The notes beneath the pieces were generated by a model. It saw nothing but the letters and a program-made list of their open reading frames with translations, ran no database searches and was not told the DNA's origin. Shown piece by piece: positions 53,504 through 62,024 of a stretch of DNA of 64,000 bases; the first letter of the stretch is position 1, and each line of letters begins with the position of its first letter. Position numbers and translations under genes: made by a program. The stretch is from an uncultured delta proteobacterium (GTDB taxonomy: Bacteria; Desulfobacterota; Desulfovibrionia; Desulfovibrionales; Desulfovibrionaceae), in NCBI GenBank assembly GCA_900079685.1, contig LT599018.1, positions 1,448,970 through 1,512,969 on the forward strand, written 5' to 3'.

Positions 53504-54406
53504 ATGCGCGTTCTTTCCTCCATCATCGTTATAACCGCTCTTCTTTGCATCCCGCTTTCCACCCAGGCAGCCAAGCATGCGGAAAAAAAGGAAGCCCGTA
53601 CGGCCATCGTACTGGCCAGCTTCGGCAGCACGGTTACGGAAGCGCAGGACGCGGAAGCGGCCTTTGTCCGCGAAGCCGAAAAGCGTTACGCCCCCACCCG
53701 CGTGGTGCTCGCCAACACCGCCCGCATGGTCATGGCGAAAAACGCGGCAAACGGCATCGTGATCCCGTCCCTGTTCAGGGCCCTGGCCGATCTCGCTGAC
53801 CAAGGCTACACCCGTGTGGCGGTGCAGAGCCTCCAGCTTATCCCCGGCGCGGAATATGACGGCATCGCCGCCGTTGCCAAGGCCCAGGAAGGGTTGCCCA
53901 AGGGGCTTGAAAAAATCGGCCTCGGCGCGCCCCTCATGGCCTCCAACGAAGACTGCGAAAAGGTCGCGGCAGCCCTGATCGGCTCCCTGCCCAAGGAACG
54001 GAAGGCCGGAGAACCGGTCGTCTTCGTCGGGCACGGCGCGCGCCACGGCATCGGCGGCATGGTCTACCCCGCCCTGCAGTGGCATATGGCGAACCGGGAC
54101 GCGAAAATTTTTATCAGTACCCTTGAGGGCACGCCGGACCGTGAAACCACCCTCAAGGCCCTCGGCAAACCCGGCGCCAAAAAGCCCGTTCTCTGGGTCG
54201 CGCCGCTTTTGGGGCTCGCCGGCGACCATGCCGTCAACGACCTCTACGGCGGCGGGGAAGACTCCTGGAAAAGCGTTCTGACCAAGGAAGGCTGGCAGGT
54301 GAAGGAAGCCTTCACCCCCCTGTACGGTGTTCCGGCCATCCGGGAAATATGGTTCGATCATCTTGACGCGGCCCTTCTGGCTCTGAAAAATGACGCGTTG
54401 CAATAG
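53504..54406 (+). CDS. cbiK: periplasmic sirohydrochlorin cobaltochelatase (CbiK-P type)
   Basis: The 300-residue protein has a signal peptide (about 1-22, ending STQA) and the class II chelatase fold. The metal and catalytic histidines are His177 in FVGHGARHG and His242 in LAGDHAVNDL, and ASFGST appears near the start of the mature form. It inserts cobalt into sirohydrochlorin; the exported form is known from Desulfovibrio vulgaris, where it is heme-associated and may act in metal or heme handling. A CCGGAG ribosome-binding site lies before ATG 53504. It is the first gene under the cobalamin riboswitch, and its end overlaps the permease gene by 17 bases. Confidence 0.92.
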   Translation: MRVLSSIIVITALLCIPLSTQAAKHAEKKEARTAIVLASFGSTVTEAQDAEAAFVREAEKRYAPTRVVLANTARMVMAKNAANGIVIPSLFRALADLADQGYTRVAVQSLQLIPGAEYDGIAAVAKAQEGLPKGLEKIGLGAPLMASNEDCEKVAAALIGSLPKERKAGEPVVFVGHGARHGIGGMVYPALQWHMANRDAKIFISTLEGTPDRETTLKALGKPGAKKPVLWVAPLLGLAGDHAVNDLYGGGEDSWKSVLTKEGWQVKEAFTPLYGVPAIREIWFDHLDAALLALKNDALQ

Positions 54407-55466
54407 GAACACGACGCTGAATACCCCCACCCCATACCGGCAATCGCCGCATCCCCGATGGAAACGGCGGCGGCCGCTCCTGCTCCTCGCGGCGGCGGTT
54501 CTTGCCGTTTCCGTCGGCGGGGCCTGCGCCGTCGGGGCGTATCCGGTGCCGTTCGCGGACGTCATCCGCATCCTGTTTACCGGCTCGTCCGGTGTTGCCG
54601 GCGACCCAGCCGTGACGGTCGTTTTGCAGTTGCGCCTCGCCCGCGCGCTGCTCGCCCTTTTCGCCGGGGCCGGGCTCGCCGTTTCCGGCGTGGTGTTCCA
54701 GGGAATATTGCGCAACCCCCTGGCCGACCCCTTCACGCTGGGCGTTTCCGGCGGGGCGGCCTTCGGGGCGGCGCTCGCCATCGCGCTCGGCCTGGCCGCG
54801 CCCCTGTACCCGCTGGCGGCTCTCGCCGGGGCGGGCGCGGCGCTCGCCCTGGTCCTGCTGCTCGCAACCAGCCGGGGCGCGCTCGGGCGCGAAACCCTCG
54901 TGCTGGCCGGGGTTGTGGTTTCCGCTTTTCTCGCGGCCCTTATCGCGCTGGTCAAGGCGCTGGACGAGGATTCCGTGGCGGGCATCGTGTTCTGGATCAT
55001 GGGCAGTTTCCAGGGGCGCGGCTGGCACGACATGCCCGTTCTCCTGCCGGGGCTGGTCCTGGGCTGCATCCCGGTCGTCCTGCTGGCCCGCGAGCTGGAC
55101 TTCCTTTCCCTCGGCGACGCGGACGCCCGGCACTTAGGCGTCAACGCCACCGCCGCGCGGTTCTGGCTGCTCCTCGGCGCAAGCGCCGTGGCGGCTTCCT
55201 GCGTGGCTGTTTCCGGCATTATCGGGTTCGTGGGGCTGGTGGTGCCGCATCTGGTCCGCCTCGCCATCGGCGCGCGGCACGCGCCGTTGCTCGCGGCAAG
55301 CGCTTTTTGCGGCGGCATTCTGCTGCTCTGGTCCGACGTCGTGGCCCGCTCGCTCCTGCCGGACGGGGTGGAACTGCCCGTGGGCGTCATCACGGCTCTG
55401 CTCGGCGGCCCCTTTTTCTGTTACCTGCTCCGCCGCGCGGGACGCCGGGAGGGACGGTTGTCATGA
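54390..55466 (+). CDS. BtuC/FecCD-family ABC transporter permease
   Basis: The 358-residue inner-membrane permease has about ten hydrophobic segments and the FecCD marks RLARALLALFAGAGLAVSG, GILRNPLADPFTLGVSGGAAFGA and SGIIGFVGLVVPHLVR. It forms the channel of a type II importer for corrinoids, heme or siderophore-like chelates. The start at 54390 overlaps the end of cbiK and lacks a clear ribosome-binding site, so re-initiation is likely; the first about 25 residues are polar and basic. Its riboswitch context points to B12 or a cobalt chelate. The stop overlaps the ATPase start (ATGA). Confidence 0.92.
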   Translation: MTRCNRNTTLNTPTPYRQSPHPRWKRRRPLLLLAAAVLAVSVGGACAVGAYPVPFADVIRILFTGSSGVAGDPAVTVVLQLRLARALLALFAGAGLAVSGVVFQGILRNPLADPFTLGVSGGAAFGAALAIALGLAAPLYPLAALAGAGAALALVLLLATSRGALGRETLVLAGVVVSAFLAALIALVKALDEDSVAGIVFWIMGSFQGRGWHDMPVLLPGLVLGCIPVVLLARELDFLSLGDADARHLGVNATAARFWLLLGASAVAASCVAVSGIIGFVGLVVPHLVRLAIGARHAPLLAASAFCGGILLLWSDVVARSLLPDGVELPVGVITALLGGPFFCYLLRRAGRREGRLS

Positions 55467-56257
55467 TCCGCCTCCGCGATGTGACGGTCCGTTACGGCAA
55501 TGCCGCCCCGGCTTTGGCGGGCGTCTCTCTGGACATCCGGCCCGGCGAGATGACGGGCCTGCTCGGCCCCAACGGCAGCGGCAAAACCACTCTGCTGCGC
55601 GCCGTGGCCGGAAGCCTTGCGCCCTCCGGGGGGCGGGTCCTCATCCGCGATAGAGCGGTGCGGTCTTTGTCGCACAAGGAAAGGGCCAGGATGATGGCCT
55701 TCGTGCCGCAGCGCCCCGAGAGCGTCCCGGAATTCACGGTGTTCGAAACCGTGCTCATGGGCCGCTATGCCCATCACAAATTTCTGGAAAAGTACACGGA
55801 AGAAGACGGCGCCATTGTCCGGCGCGCCTTGGAGGAAGCGGCTGTCGCGCATCTGGCGGAAAGACCCGCGCGCACCCTTTCCGGCGGGGAACTGCAACGG
55901 GTTTACGCCGCGCGGGCCTTTGCCCAGCAAACGGGTGTTCTGCTCCTGGACGAAGCCGCAACCGGCCTGGACCCGGCCCACGCCACCGCCCTGTTCGACC
56001 GGATCCGGCAGCGCAACAAGCGGGACGGCGCAACGGTCCTCATGGCCATCCACGACCTCAACCTGGCGGCGTTATATTGCGACAGGCTGATTTTCCTGAA
56101 AAACGGCGCGGTCGTCGCGGACGGGCCAACCCGCGATATTTTCACCGCCGCCACCCTGGAGCGCGTGTACGAGGCGCCCTTTCTCGTGCTGGAACACCCG
56201 GCCATGAAACTGCCCCAAGCCCTGGCCCTGCCGGAAACGGAGAGCGCCCGTGCATAA
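55463..56257 (+). CDS. ABC transporter ATP-binding protein (BtuD-like)
   Basis: A 264-residue FecE/BtuD-type ATPase with Walker A LLGPNGSGKTTLL (about 33-45), Q-loop FVPQRPE, signature LSGGELQRV, Walker B VLLLDEAATGLD and the H-loop AIHDLN. It energises the adjacent permease. The start at 55463 follows a GGAGGG ribosome-binding site inside the permease gene and overlaps its stop by four bases. Its end overlaps the next gene by eight bases. The long frame upstream in the same phase is antisense noise within the permease gene. Confidence 0.95.
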   Translation: MIRLRDVTVRYGNAAPALAGVSLDIRPGEMTGLLGPNGSGKTTLLRAVAGSLAPSGGRVLIRDRAVRSLSHKERARMMAFVPQRPESVPEFTVFETVLMGRYAHHKFLEKYTEEDGAIVRRALEEAAVAHLAERPARTLSGGELQRVYAARAFAQQTGVLLLDEAATGLDPAHATALFDRIRQRNKRDGATVLMAIHDLNLAALYCDRLIFLKNGAVVADGPTRDIFTAATLERVYEAPFLVLEHPAMKLPQALALPETESARA

Positions 56258-57215
56258 GCGTCTTTTCACTCTGCTCCTGGCGACCGCCGCCCTCGCAACG
56301 CCCGGCGCCAGCCCTTCCGCCTGGGCCGCGCGCTGCATCATTGACGACGGCGGGGACAGAATCTGCCTGGAGGCCCCGGCCAGGCGCATTGTGCCGCTGT
56401 ACGCCGCCTTTACCGACATTTTGACGGACATGCACCTCGAGGACCGCATCGCGGGCCGGACCAAGGCCGACGACGGCCCTGAATCGGCCACCCCTTCCAT
56501 CGGCACGCACATGCGGCCCAACATGGAGCTGGTGCTCGGGCTGCGGCCGGACCTGGCCCTGCAAATGGGCGGGCGGGCGGAAGCGGCCCAAAGCGTGGCG
56601 GCCCTGCGGAACCACGGCGTTCCCACGGCCTTTTTCCAGGTGCGGACCTTTGCGGATCTTTTTTCCGTCATCGAACGCATCGGCACGCTTACCGGCGCGG
56701 AAGACGGCGCGGAGGAACTCGTCCGCTCCCTGCAACGCCGCCTGGACGCTCTCGGGGATACCCTGAAAAACGCCCCTCGCCCCCGGCCCGGCGTGTTTTT
56801 TGAAGTCCGCTACCCCAACCTCCTCGGGGCCGGGCCGGATTCCCTGGTCACGGACATCATCCGCGCCGCCGGGGGCGTGAACGTGCTGGCCGGGGAAGAT
56901 GCATCCTCCGGTACGGGTGGCGCGGGCGGCACAGGCCGCACGGGCCGCATCGTCCGCCTGAGCGAGGAGGAACTGCTGCGCCTGAACCCGGACGTTTACT
57001 GCGTCCAGACCGGCCCCATGAACAAAAATCCCGCCCCCCTCGCGGACAGGCCGCACTTCGCCGTATTGCGGGCGGTTGCCCTGGGGCGCGTCCTTGTCGT
57101 TGACGAGCATGTTTTTTCCCGCCCCGGCCCGAAAGCCGTGGATGCCGCCGAACTGCTCGCCGCCTTTCTCCATCCAGGCCTTTTTCCCCCAGCCCAGGAG
57201 GCTGTAAAACCATGA
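56250..57215 (+). CDS. ABC transporter substrate-binding protein (BtuF-like)
   Basis: The 321-residue periplasmic protein has a signal peptide (about 1-26) with no lipobox Cys. It has two alpha/beta lobes of the class III binding-protein fold (ARRIVPLYAAFTDIL in the first, TGRIVRLSEEELLRLNPDVYCVQTG in the second) linked by a helix. A Gly/Thr-rich loop (about residues 220-233, GTGGAGGTGRTG) is unusual. Translation probably starts at GTG 56250, overlapping the ATPase stop. The genes overlap throughout, as expected for one importer. The ligand is inferred as a corrinoid or cobalt chelate from the riboswitch, not from binding residues. Confidence 0.88.
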   Translation: MHKRLFTLLLATAALATPGASPSAWAARCIIDDGGDRICLEAPARRIVPLYAAFTDILTDMHLEDRIAGRTKADDGPESATPSIGTHMRPNMELVLGLRPDLALQMGGRAEAAQSVAALRNHGVPTAFFQVRTFADLFSVIERIGTLTGAEDGAEELVRSLQRRLDALGDTLKNAPRPRPGVFFEVRYPNLLGAGPDSLVTDIIRAAGGVNVLAGEDASSGTGGAGGTGRTGRIVRLSEEELLRLNPDVYCVQTGPMNKNPAPLADRPHFAVLRAVALGRVLVVDEHVFSRPGPKAVDAAELLAAFLHPGLFPPAQEAVKP

Positions 57216-57934
57216 CCACCACTCCCAAGCCCGGCACATTGTACGGGGTCGGCGTCGGCCCCGGCGCGCCGGACCTTTTGACCTTGCGGGCTGTTTCCGT
57301 CCTGCAAAAAACGCACGTGGTGCTGGCAGCGGCCAGCACCAAAAACGAATATTCCACGGCCCTGGAAATCGCCCGCCCCCACCTGCCGGAGGGCGCGCGG
57401 ATCGTGCGGCTGGCCTTCCCCATGACCCACGACGAAAAGGCCCTGGCGCTCGCCTGGGAGGAAAACGCGCGGATCGCCGCGTCCTGTCTGGAAGCGGGCG
57501 ACGACGCCGTGTTCCTGACCCTCGGCGACCCCCTGATCTACAGCACTTTCGGCTACCTCATGCGGACCGTGAACGCGCTGTTCCCGCATATTCCGGTGGC
57601 GGTCGTTCCCGGCGTCACCTCCTTCCAGGCGGCGGCCGCCGCGACCCGCACCGTGCTGTGCGAAAAGGACGAAAATTTCCTGCTCCTGCCGGGCGTCATG
57701 GACGAGGAGGCTTTGCGCGCGGACCTGCGCCTCGGCGACAACGCGGCCATCCTCAAGGCCTACAAGACCCTGCCCATGATCCAGGCCGTTCTCGCGAGCG
57801 AAAAAGATCCCAAGGACGCGCTTTTCGTCTCCCGCCTCGGCCTTGACGGGGAGGTCATCGCGCCGGCGGAACAGGCCCCGGCGTCCCCGAACTACCTCTC
57901 CCTTATCCTTGCCACGAAAAAGAACCGCGTGTAG
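57212..57934 (+). CDS. cobI: precorrin-2/cobalt-factor II C20-methyltransferase
   Basis: A 240-residue SAM-dependent methyltransferase of the tetrapyrrole methylase family. It shows the N-terminal YGVGVGPGAPDLLTLRAV motif, the TLGDPLIYSTFGYL segment, and VPGVTSFQAAAAA, which identify the CobI/CbiL branch. It adds a methyl group at C20 of the corrin precursor. In this anaerobe it should act on the cobalt form made by cbiK. The ATG overlaps the binding-protein stop by four bases, so it is the last gene of the riboswitch-controlled operon. Its TAG stop lies inside a 30-bp perfect palindrome. Confidence 0.93.
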   Translation: MTTTPKPGTLYGVGVGPGAPDLLTLRAVSVLQKTHVVLAAASTKNEYSTALEIARPHLPEGARIVRLAFPMTHDEKALALAWEENARIAASCLEAGDDAVFLTLGDPLIYSTFGYLMRTVNALFPHIPVAVVPGVTSFQAAAAATRTVLCEKDENFLLLPGVMDEEALRADLRLGDNAAILKAYKTLPMIQAVLASEKDPKDALFVSRLGLDGEVIAPAEQAPASPNYLSLILATKKNRV

Positions 57935-57960
57935 AACTCATTGCATGCAATGAGTTCTAC
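57931..57960 (+). repeat. 30-bp perfect palindrome on the cobI stop codon
   Basis: A 15-base arm (57931-57945) is exactly complementary to 57946-57960 with no spacer. The TAG stop of cobI is at 57932-57934. A 16-base part (57943-57958) recurs with one change at 58133-58148. Confidence 0.9.
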
Positions 57961-57965
57961 CGAGG

Positions 57966-58107
57966 TTGTTGAAAAACTCGGTGTAAGACGGAAAGACACT
58001 GGATTCCCGCCTTCGCGGGAATGACGAGTACTCGTTTGAAGCTTGTGGCGCAGGTCTTCGCGTTCCCGGACGTCATCCCCGCGAAGGCGGGGATCCAGTG
58101 CCTTTGG
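57966..58107 (+). repeat. 142-bp dispersed repeat, copy B (opposite orientation to copy A)
   Basis: This is the reverse-complement counterpart of 25742-25883, with about 11 mismatches and no gaps. Two hairpins with CCCGC(C)TTCGCGGG-like cores bracket a central segment. The copy is flanked by 16-base imperfect direct repeats (57943-57958 and 58133-58148). Confidence 0.88.
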
Positions 58108-58202
58108 ACTTTGTAATCAATCAGAATCCACCGCATGTAATGAGTTCTGACCGCAAACCGGCAGAAAAACCGCCGGTTCGCGATATGCAACACGGAGTTC
58201 GT

Positions 58203-59477
58203 ATGGCTGATTCCATCACCGATCTTGTCACCGGCATGGGGCAAAAGGCGCGCGCGGCCTCCCGCGCGCTGCTCGGCGCCTCTTCCGCCGCGAAAATCGC
58301 GGCCCTGACCACCCTGGCTTCCCTTCTCGAGGAACGCCAGGCCGCCATTTTCGCGGTCAACGCCAAGGACGTGAATGCCGCCATGGCGAACGGGCTGGAA
58401 AAGCCCAAAGTGGACCGGCTGCGCCTTACCCCGGATATCGTGGCGGAAATGGCCCTCGCCTGCCGCCAGGTTGCCGCCGAACCGGACCTTGTCGGCGCGA
58501 TGGACACCCAATGGGTGCAGCCGAGCGGCCTGCTTGTCGGCCGCATGCGCATCCCCCTCGGCGTGGTCGCCATGATTTTCGAGTCGCGGCCCAACGTGAC
58601 CATCGACTCGGCCATCCTCTGCATCAAATCCGGCAACGCGGTCATCCTGCGCGGCGGGTCCGAGGCGCTTGAATCCAACATCTTCCTCATGGGTCTGGTC
58701 CAGGAAGCCCTTGCGGCGGCCGGCCTCCCCCGCGACGCGGCCCAACTCGTGCCCATCCGTGACCGGGAAACCGTGGCCGCCCTCTGCCGTCTGAATGAGT
58801 ATGTGGACGTCATGATCCCGCGCGGCGGGGAGGGGCTTATCCAAACCGTCGCCTCCCTCGCCACCATGCCGGTGCTCAAGCACGACAAGGGCGTCTGCCA
58901 CGCGTACGTCGACGCCGGGGCCGATCTCGACCTCGCCGTGCCGGTCATCGTCAACAGCAAGGCCCAGCGCCCCTCCACCTGCAACGCGCTTGAGTGTCTG
59001 CTCATCCACCGGTCGCATCTGGCAACGCTCGTCCCCATGCTGGTCCCGGCCCTTGCCGCCGCGAAGATCGAGGTGCGCGCCTGCGCCGAAAGCCTGCCCC
59101 TGTTCCAGCAGGCGGGCATGGAAGCGAGCCCGGCCGTGGCGGACGATTTCGGCATGGAGTTCGGCGACCTGATCCTGGCCGTCAAGGCGGTCGGCAGCAT
59201 GGACGAAGCCATGGACCATATCGCCCGGTACGGCTCCCGCCATACGGAATGCATCTTCTCCCGCGACCATGCCCGCGTGCAGCGGTTTTTGCGGCAGGTG
59301 GACGCATCCGTGGTGCTCCACAACGCCTCCACCCGCCTCAACGACGGCGGCCAACTCGGCCTGGGCGCGGAAATAGGCATCAGCACCAGCAAGCTCCAGG
59401 CTTACGGCCCCATGGGCCTCCGCGAGCTGACCACCACCAAGTTCGTGGTCCTCGGCAACGGACAGTTGCGGAAGTAG
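58203..59477 (+). CDS. proA: gamma-glutamyl phosphate reductase
   Basis: The 424-residue enzyme reduces glutamyl-5-phosphate to glutamate semialdehyde with NADPH in proline synthesis. Family marks are PLGVVAMIFESRPNVT, SGNAVILRGGSEA, and the catalytic Cys260 in QRPSTCNALE. The C-terminal FGDLILAVK and STRLNDGGQLGLGAEIG segments are also present. The start at 58203 follows a CGGAG ribosome-binding site and matches the family; frames upstream run into the repeat element. nadD begins 32 bases after its stop, an arrangement also seen in relatives. Confidence 0.95.
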   Translation: MADSITDLVTGMGQKARAASRALLGASSAAKIAALTTLASLLEERQAAIFAVNAKDVNAAMANGLEKPKVDRLRLTPDIVAEMALACRQVAAEPDLVGAMDTQWVQPSGLLVGRMRIPLGVVAMIFESRPNVTIDSAILCIKSGNAVILRGGSEALESNIFLMGLVQEALAAAGLPRDAAQLVPIRDRETVAALCRLNEYVDVMIPRGGEGLIQTVASLATMPVLKHDKGVCHAYVDAGADLDLAVPVIVNSKAQRPSTCNALECLLIHRSHLATLVPMLVPALAAAKIEVRACAESLPLFQQAGMEASPAVADDFGMEFGDLILAVKAVGSMDEAMDHIARYGSRHTECIFSRDHARVQRFLRQVDASVVLHNASTRLNDGGQLGLGAEIGISTSKLQAYGPMGLRELTTTKFVVLGNGQLRK

Positions 59478-59509
59478 CAGGGGATCATCCCTGCCCGCCG
59501 GAGGCATGT

Positions 59510-60205
59510 ATGACAAAGGACACCAAACCGCTGCTCGGCATTTTCGGCGGCACGTTCAACCCGGTCCACCTGGGCCATATGCGGCTTGTGCTGGAAGTGA
59601 TGGAATCCGTGCGCCCGGCCAGGCTGGATCTTTTGCCCAGCGCGCGGCCCCCGCACAAGGGCGGGCGGCGTCTGCTGCCCTTTGACCTCCGGGTGGAACT
59701 GCTCAACGCCGCGATCGCGGGGATGGACAACGTCTTCGTCAACACCCTGGAAAACGAGCGGGATACCCCCTCCTACACTGTGGATACCCTGCGCATCTAC
59801 CGGGAGCGGGAACCGGACTCGCGCCTGTTCTTCATCCTGGGCGCGGAGGATTTTTCGCTCATCGCCACCTGGCAGCAGTGGGAGATGTTGCCCTATCTCG
59901 CGGACATCGTGGTGGTGCCGCGTTCCGGCGCGGCCGGGGAAGTATTTTCGGATACGATCCGCGACCTCTGGCCCAGGGCCGTGCGTACGGACGCGCCGTT
60001 CGGCGCGGCGGACACGGCCTATGCCATCCCGGGCGTCGCGGATGCCGGGCGGTTCATCCACCTGCCCCTGCCCCGGCTGGATATCCGGGCCGAGCTTGTC
60101 CGCGAGCGGCTGCTGGCGGGCCGGTCCGCTAAATTCCTGGTGCCGGACGCCGTACATGCGCTGCTCGGAGCGCATCCCGAAGCCTTGGCCGTCTGGCGAT
60201 CTTAG
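59510..60205 (+). CDS. nadD: nicotinate-nucleotide adenylyltransferase
   Basis: The 231-residue nucleotidyltransferase adenylates nicotinate mononucleotide in NAD synthesis. It has the GIFGGTFNPVHLGHM motif (10-24), the PPHKGG segment, DTPSYTVDTL and FILGAEDF, and a C-terminal LVPDAVHALL end near the ISSTxIR region. The start at 59510 has GGAGG eight bases upstream; an ATG four bases earlier is out of frame. The stop codon coincides with the edge of a 147-bp palindromic element, which may have been inserted exactly at the gene end. Confidence 0.94.
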   Translation: MTKDTKPLLGIFGGTFNPVHLGHMRLVLEVMESVRPARLDLLPSARPPHKGGRRLLPFDLRVELLNAAIAGMDNVFVNTLENERDTPSYTVDTLRIYREREPDSRLFFILGAEDFSLIATWQQWEMLPYLADIVVVPRSGAAGEVFSDTIRDLWPRAVRTDAPFGAADTAYAIPGVADAGRFIHLPLPRLDIRAELVRERLLAGRSAKFLVPDAVHALLGAHPEALAVWRS

Positions 60206-60350
60206 ACAGTACGCCACGAGCGCCTTTTTGCTCCCGGCTGCGTCAGATTTCACCTTTTATTCCGGTCGAGTACCATCAGAGTACACTCCCTCCATAAAAG
60301 GCTCATCTTCCTTGCCGGAGAGCAAAAAATCATCTCGTGGCGTACTGTCT
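60204..60350 (+). repeat. 147-bp palindromic (MITE-like) element
   Basis: Two 70-base arms (60204-60273 and 60281-60350) are imperfect inverted repeats around a 7-base centre. The outer 17 bp (60204-60220 with 60334-60350) pair perfectly. There is no coding sequence. It lies between nadD and the convergent gene at 60365. No second copy is visible in this window. Confidence 0.85.
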
Positions 60351-60364
60351 GAATACTGTTGTTG

Positions 60365-60772
60365 TTATTCCACCCGCCGCAGCACAAAGGCGGGTTTGCC
60401 GCCTTCCAGACCCATCAGGCGGCCGTCCTCCAGAAAACGGAACTGCGCCTCCGCTTTTTGCCTGCGGTGCAGGGTGATGACGTCACCCCGCCGGGAAACC
60501 ATGACCAACATGGATTTCTCCATTTCCTTTCCAGATTCCGTCACCCGGAACTCCTTGCGCATGCCGTCTATGGTGATCCGCGTACGGGCGAGCGTCTTCT
60601 CGATATCCGGCAGCGGCGCGGGCAGGCCGCCCTCTTCCCGCATCAGGGCGACGGTGGCCGTGACGTCAAAAACCCAGACCCCGTCCACATCTTTTCCGCC
60701 CGAGGCTTCCAGCGGATAAAAGACGACCAGAAGCCCCAAAACACAGAAGATCGCAATATACACCGTTCGCAT
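60365..60772 (-). CDS. small exported hypothetical protein
   Basis: The 135-residue protein has an N-terminal hydrophobic segment (about 3-22, YIAIFCVLGLLVVFYPL) that could be a signal peptide or a single membrane anchor. A beta-rich domain follows with DVDGVWVFDVTATVAL and a C-terminal RFLEDGRLMGLEGGKPAFVLRR region, reminiscent of small lipocalin-like or DUF-type secreted domains. I do not recognise a family. The start at 60772 is preferred because GGAGG lies five bases upstream. It is convergent with nadD, separated by the palindromic element. Confidence 0.65.
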   Translation of the reverse strand: MRTVYIAIFCVLGLLVVFYPLEASGGKDVDGVWVFDVTATVALMREEGGLPAPLPDIEKTLARTRITIDGMRKEFRVTESGKEMEKSMLVMVSRRGDVITLHRRQKAEAQFRFLEDGRLMGLEGGKPAFVLRRVE

Positions 60773-60903
60773 ATCGGCCTCCATGTAGCGGTTCGCGGAC
60801 ACTTTGCCAGTTGGCCATAGTATACCAGATATTCGCAATTTTTTACAAGAAATATACTTTCCGGCTCCGTATGGTCACACCATCACCATTCAAGGAGGAT
60901 CAT

Positions 60904-61308
60904 ATGCAAAGCTGGAATTTCGGGCATTTCGGGAACGGGTTTCTGGCGGCCGGGCAGGAGCGGCGGGACGTGGCTTCCCTGCCGTGGACGGAGCACAAGG
61001 ACTTCAAAGGGGTTTTTCTGAAAACCGTCGTCACGTCCGGCGATACGCGCAATGCGTTTACCTGCCATCTCGTGCGTATTGAGCCGGGCTGCGCCATAGG
61101 CCTGCATACGCACCCCGCCAGCCTGGAGCTGCACGAAGTGGTTACCGGGGAAGGGAGCTGCGTCACGCCGGAGGGCGAAATCCCATACACGCCGGGCGTC
61201 ATGGCGATATTGCCGCAAAACGAGCCTCACGAAGTCAGGGCCGGTAAGGCGGGGCTCTGCCTGCTTGCCAAGTTCGTCACCGCCGGAGGGGGAAACTCCG
61301 CTGCATGA
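60904..61308 (+). CDS. cupin-domain protein
   Basis: A 134-residue single-domain cupin with the metal motif HTHPASLE (His68, His70, Glu75) and the second motif His109 (PQNEPHE). It probably binds a divalent metal and may be an enzyme or small-molecule sensor; no substrate can be assigned. An AAGGAGG ribosome-binding site precedes ATG 60904. Its 3' end overlaps the 3' end of the convergent AraC-type gene by 32 bases. Confidence 0.85.
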   Translation: MQSWNFGHFGNGFLAAGQERRDVASLPWTEHKDFKGVFLKTVVTSGDTRNAFTCHLVRIEPGCAIGLHTHPASLELHEVVTGEGSCVTPEGEIPYTPGVMAILPQNEPHEVRAGKAGLCLLAKFVTAGGGNSAA

Positions 61309-61885
61309 ACTGCCTGGGCGTCAGGCCGTGGTGCAGGGCAAAGGCCTTGTGCATATGGCTCTGGTCCGCGAACCCGGCCAGGGCGGCTGCTTCGGCCGCC
61401 GCCCGGCCCTCCCTGAGAAGCCGCCGCGCAAGCCGCACCTTGCAGGCGAGTTGGAATGCGTGCGGCGTCAACCCGGTCGCCTTGCGGAACAGGCGGCAAA
61501 AATGCCACCGGCTGTAACCCGTGAACGCCGCCATATCGTCAAGGGAAAAGGGGTCGTCCGGCCGGTCCATGATCCTCGCCGCCACGGCCCGGACGCGGGG
61601 GTCGGCGGCAGGGGCGGGGTCCTCCTCAAGGAAGCATTCCGTCCTGAGATTGCCGCCCGGCAGTATCGTGAGCGCGTGGACCGTTCCGGCGGGAATGGTG
61701 AAGGACTCGCCTTCCCCCAGCGTCCGGATGCCGGTCCGGGTTTCCAGCCGCACGCAGCCGGAAAGAACGCGGCCGATAACACGGTGCTCCGCGTGCACGT
61801 GGGGCGGGTAGGCCCGTTCCGCGTCCCGCGCGAGCACGACCTCGACCCGGGATTCCTCATCATAGTAATACACAATGCCCTGCAT
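61277..61885 (-). CDS. AraC-family transcriptional regulator with N-terminal cupin
   Basis: The 202-residue protein has an N-terminal cupin-like effector domain (about 1-100, with PHVHAEHR and the PAGTVH segment). A C-terminal AraC DNA-binding domain follows (about 105-200) with two helix-turn-helix units, including SLDDMAAFTGYSRWHFCRLFRKATG and AALAGFADQSHMHKAFALHHG. The start is placed at Met 61885, which matches the family start; no ribosome-binding site is clear, and longer in-frame starts (for example at 61966) exist. It is convergent with the cupin gene and divergent from nadB, whose start is 139 bases away, so it may regulate either. Confidence 0.82.
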   Translation of the reverse strand: MQGIVYYYDEESRVEVVLARDAERAYPPHVHAEHRVIGRVLSGCVRLETRTGIRTLGEGESFTIPAGTVHALTILPGGNLRTECFLEEDPAPAADPRVRAVAARIMDRPDDPFSLDDMAAFTGYSRWHFCRLFRKATGLTPHAFQLACKVRLARRLLREGRAAAEAAALAGFADQSHMHKAFALHHGLTPRQFMQRSFPLRR

Positions 61886-62024
61886 GGGGTTACTGTACGC
61901 CCGCGGCCCTCTCGCGGCAAGTTTGATGCACTTTATTGTTGACCGCACGGGCAAGAAGTCGCACATTAAGACACGTTTGTTCGATCCCTGTGTATCCCAG
62001 CCATCTTTTACCGGTGTATATCCC

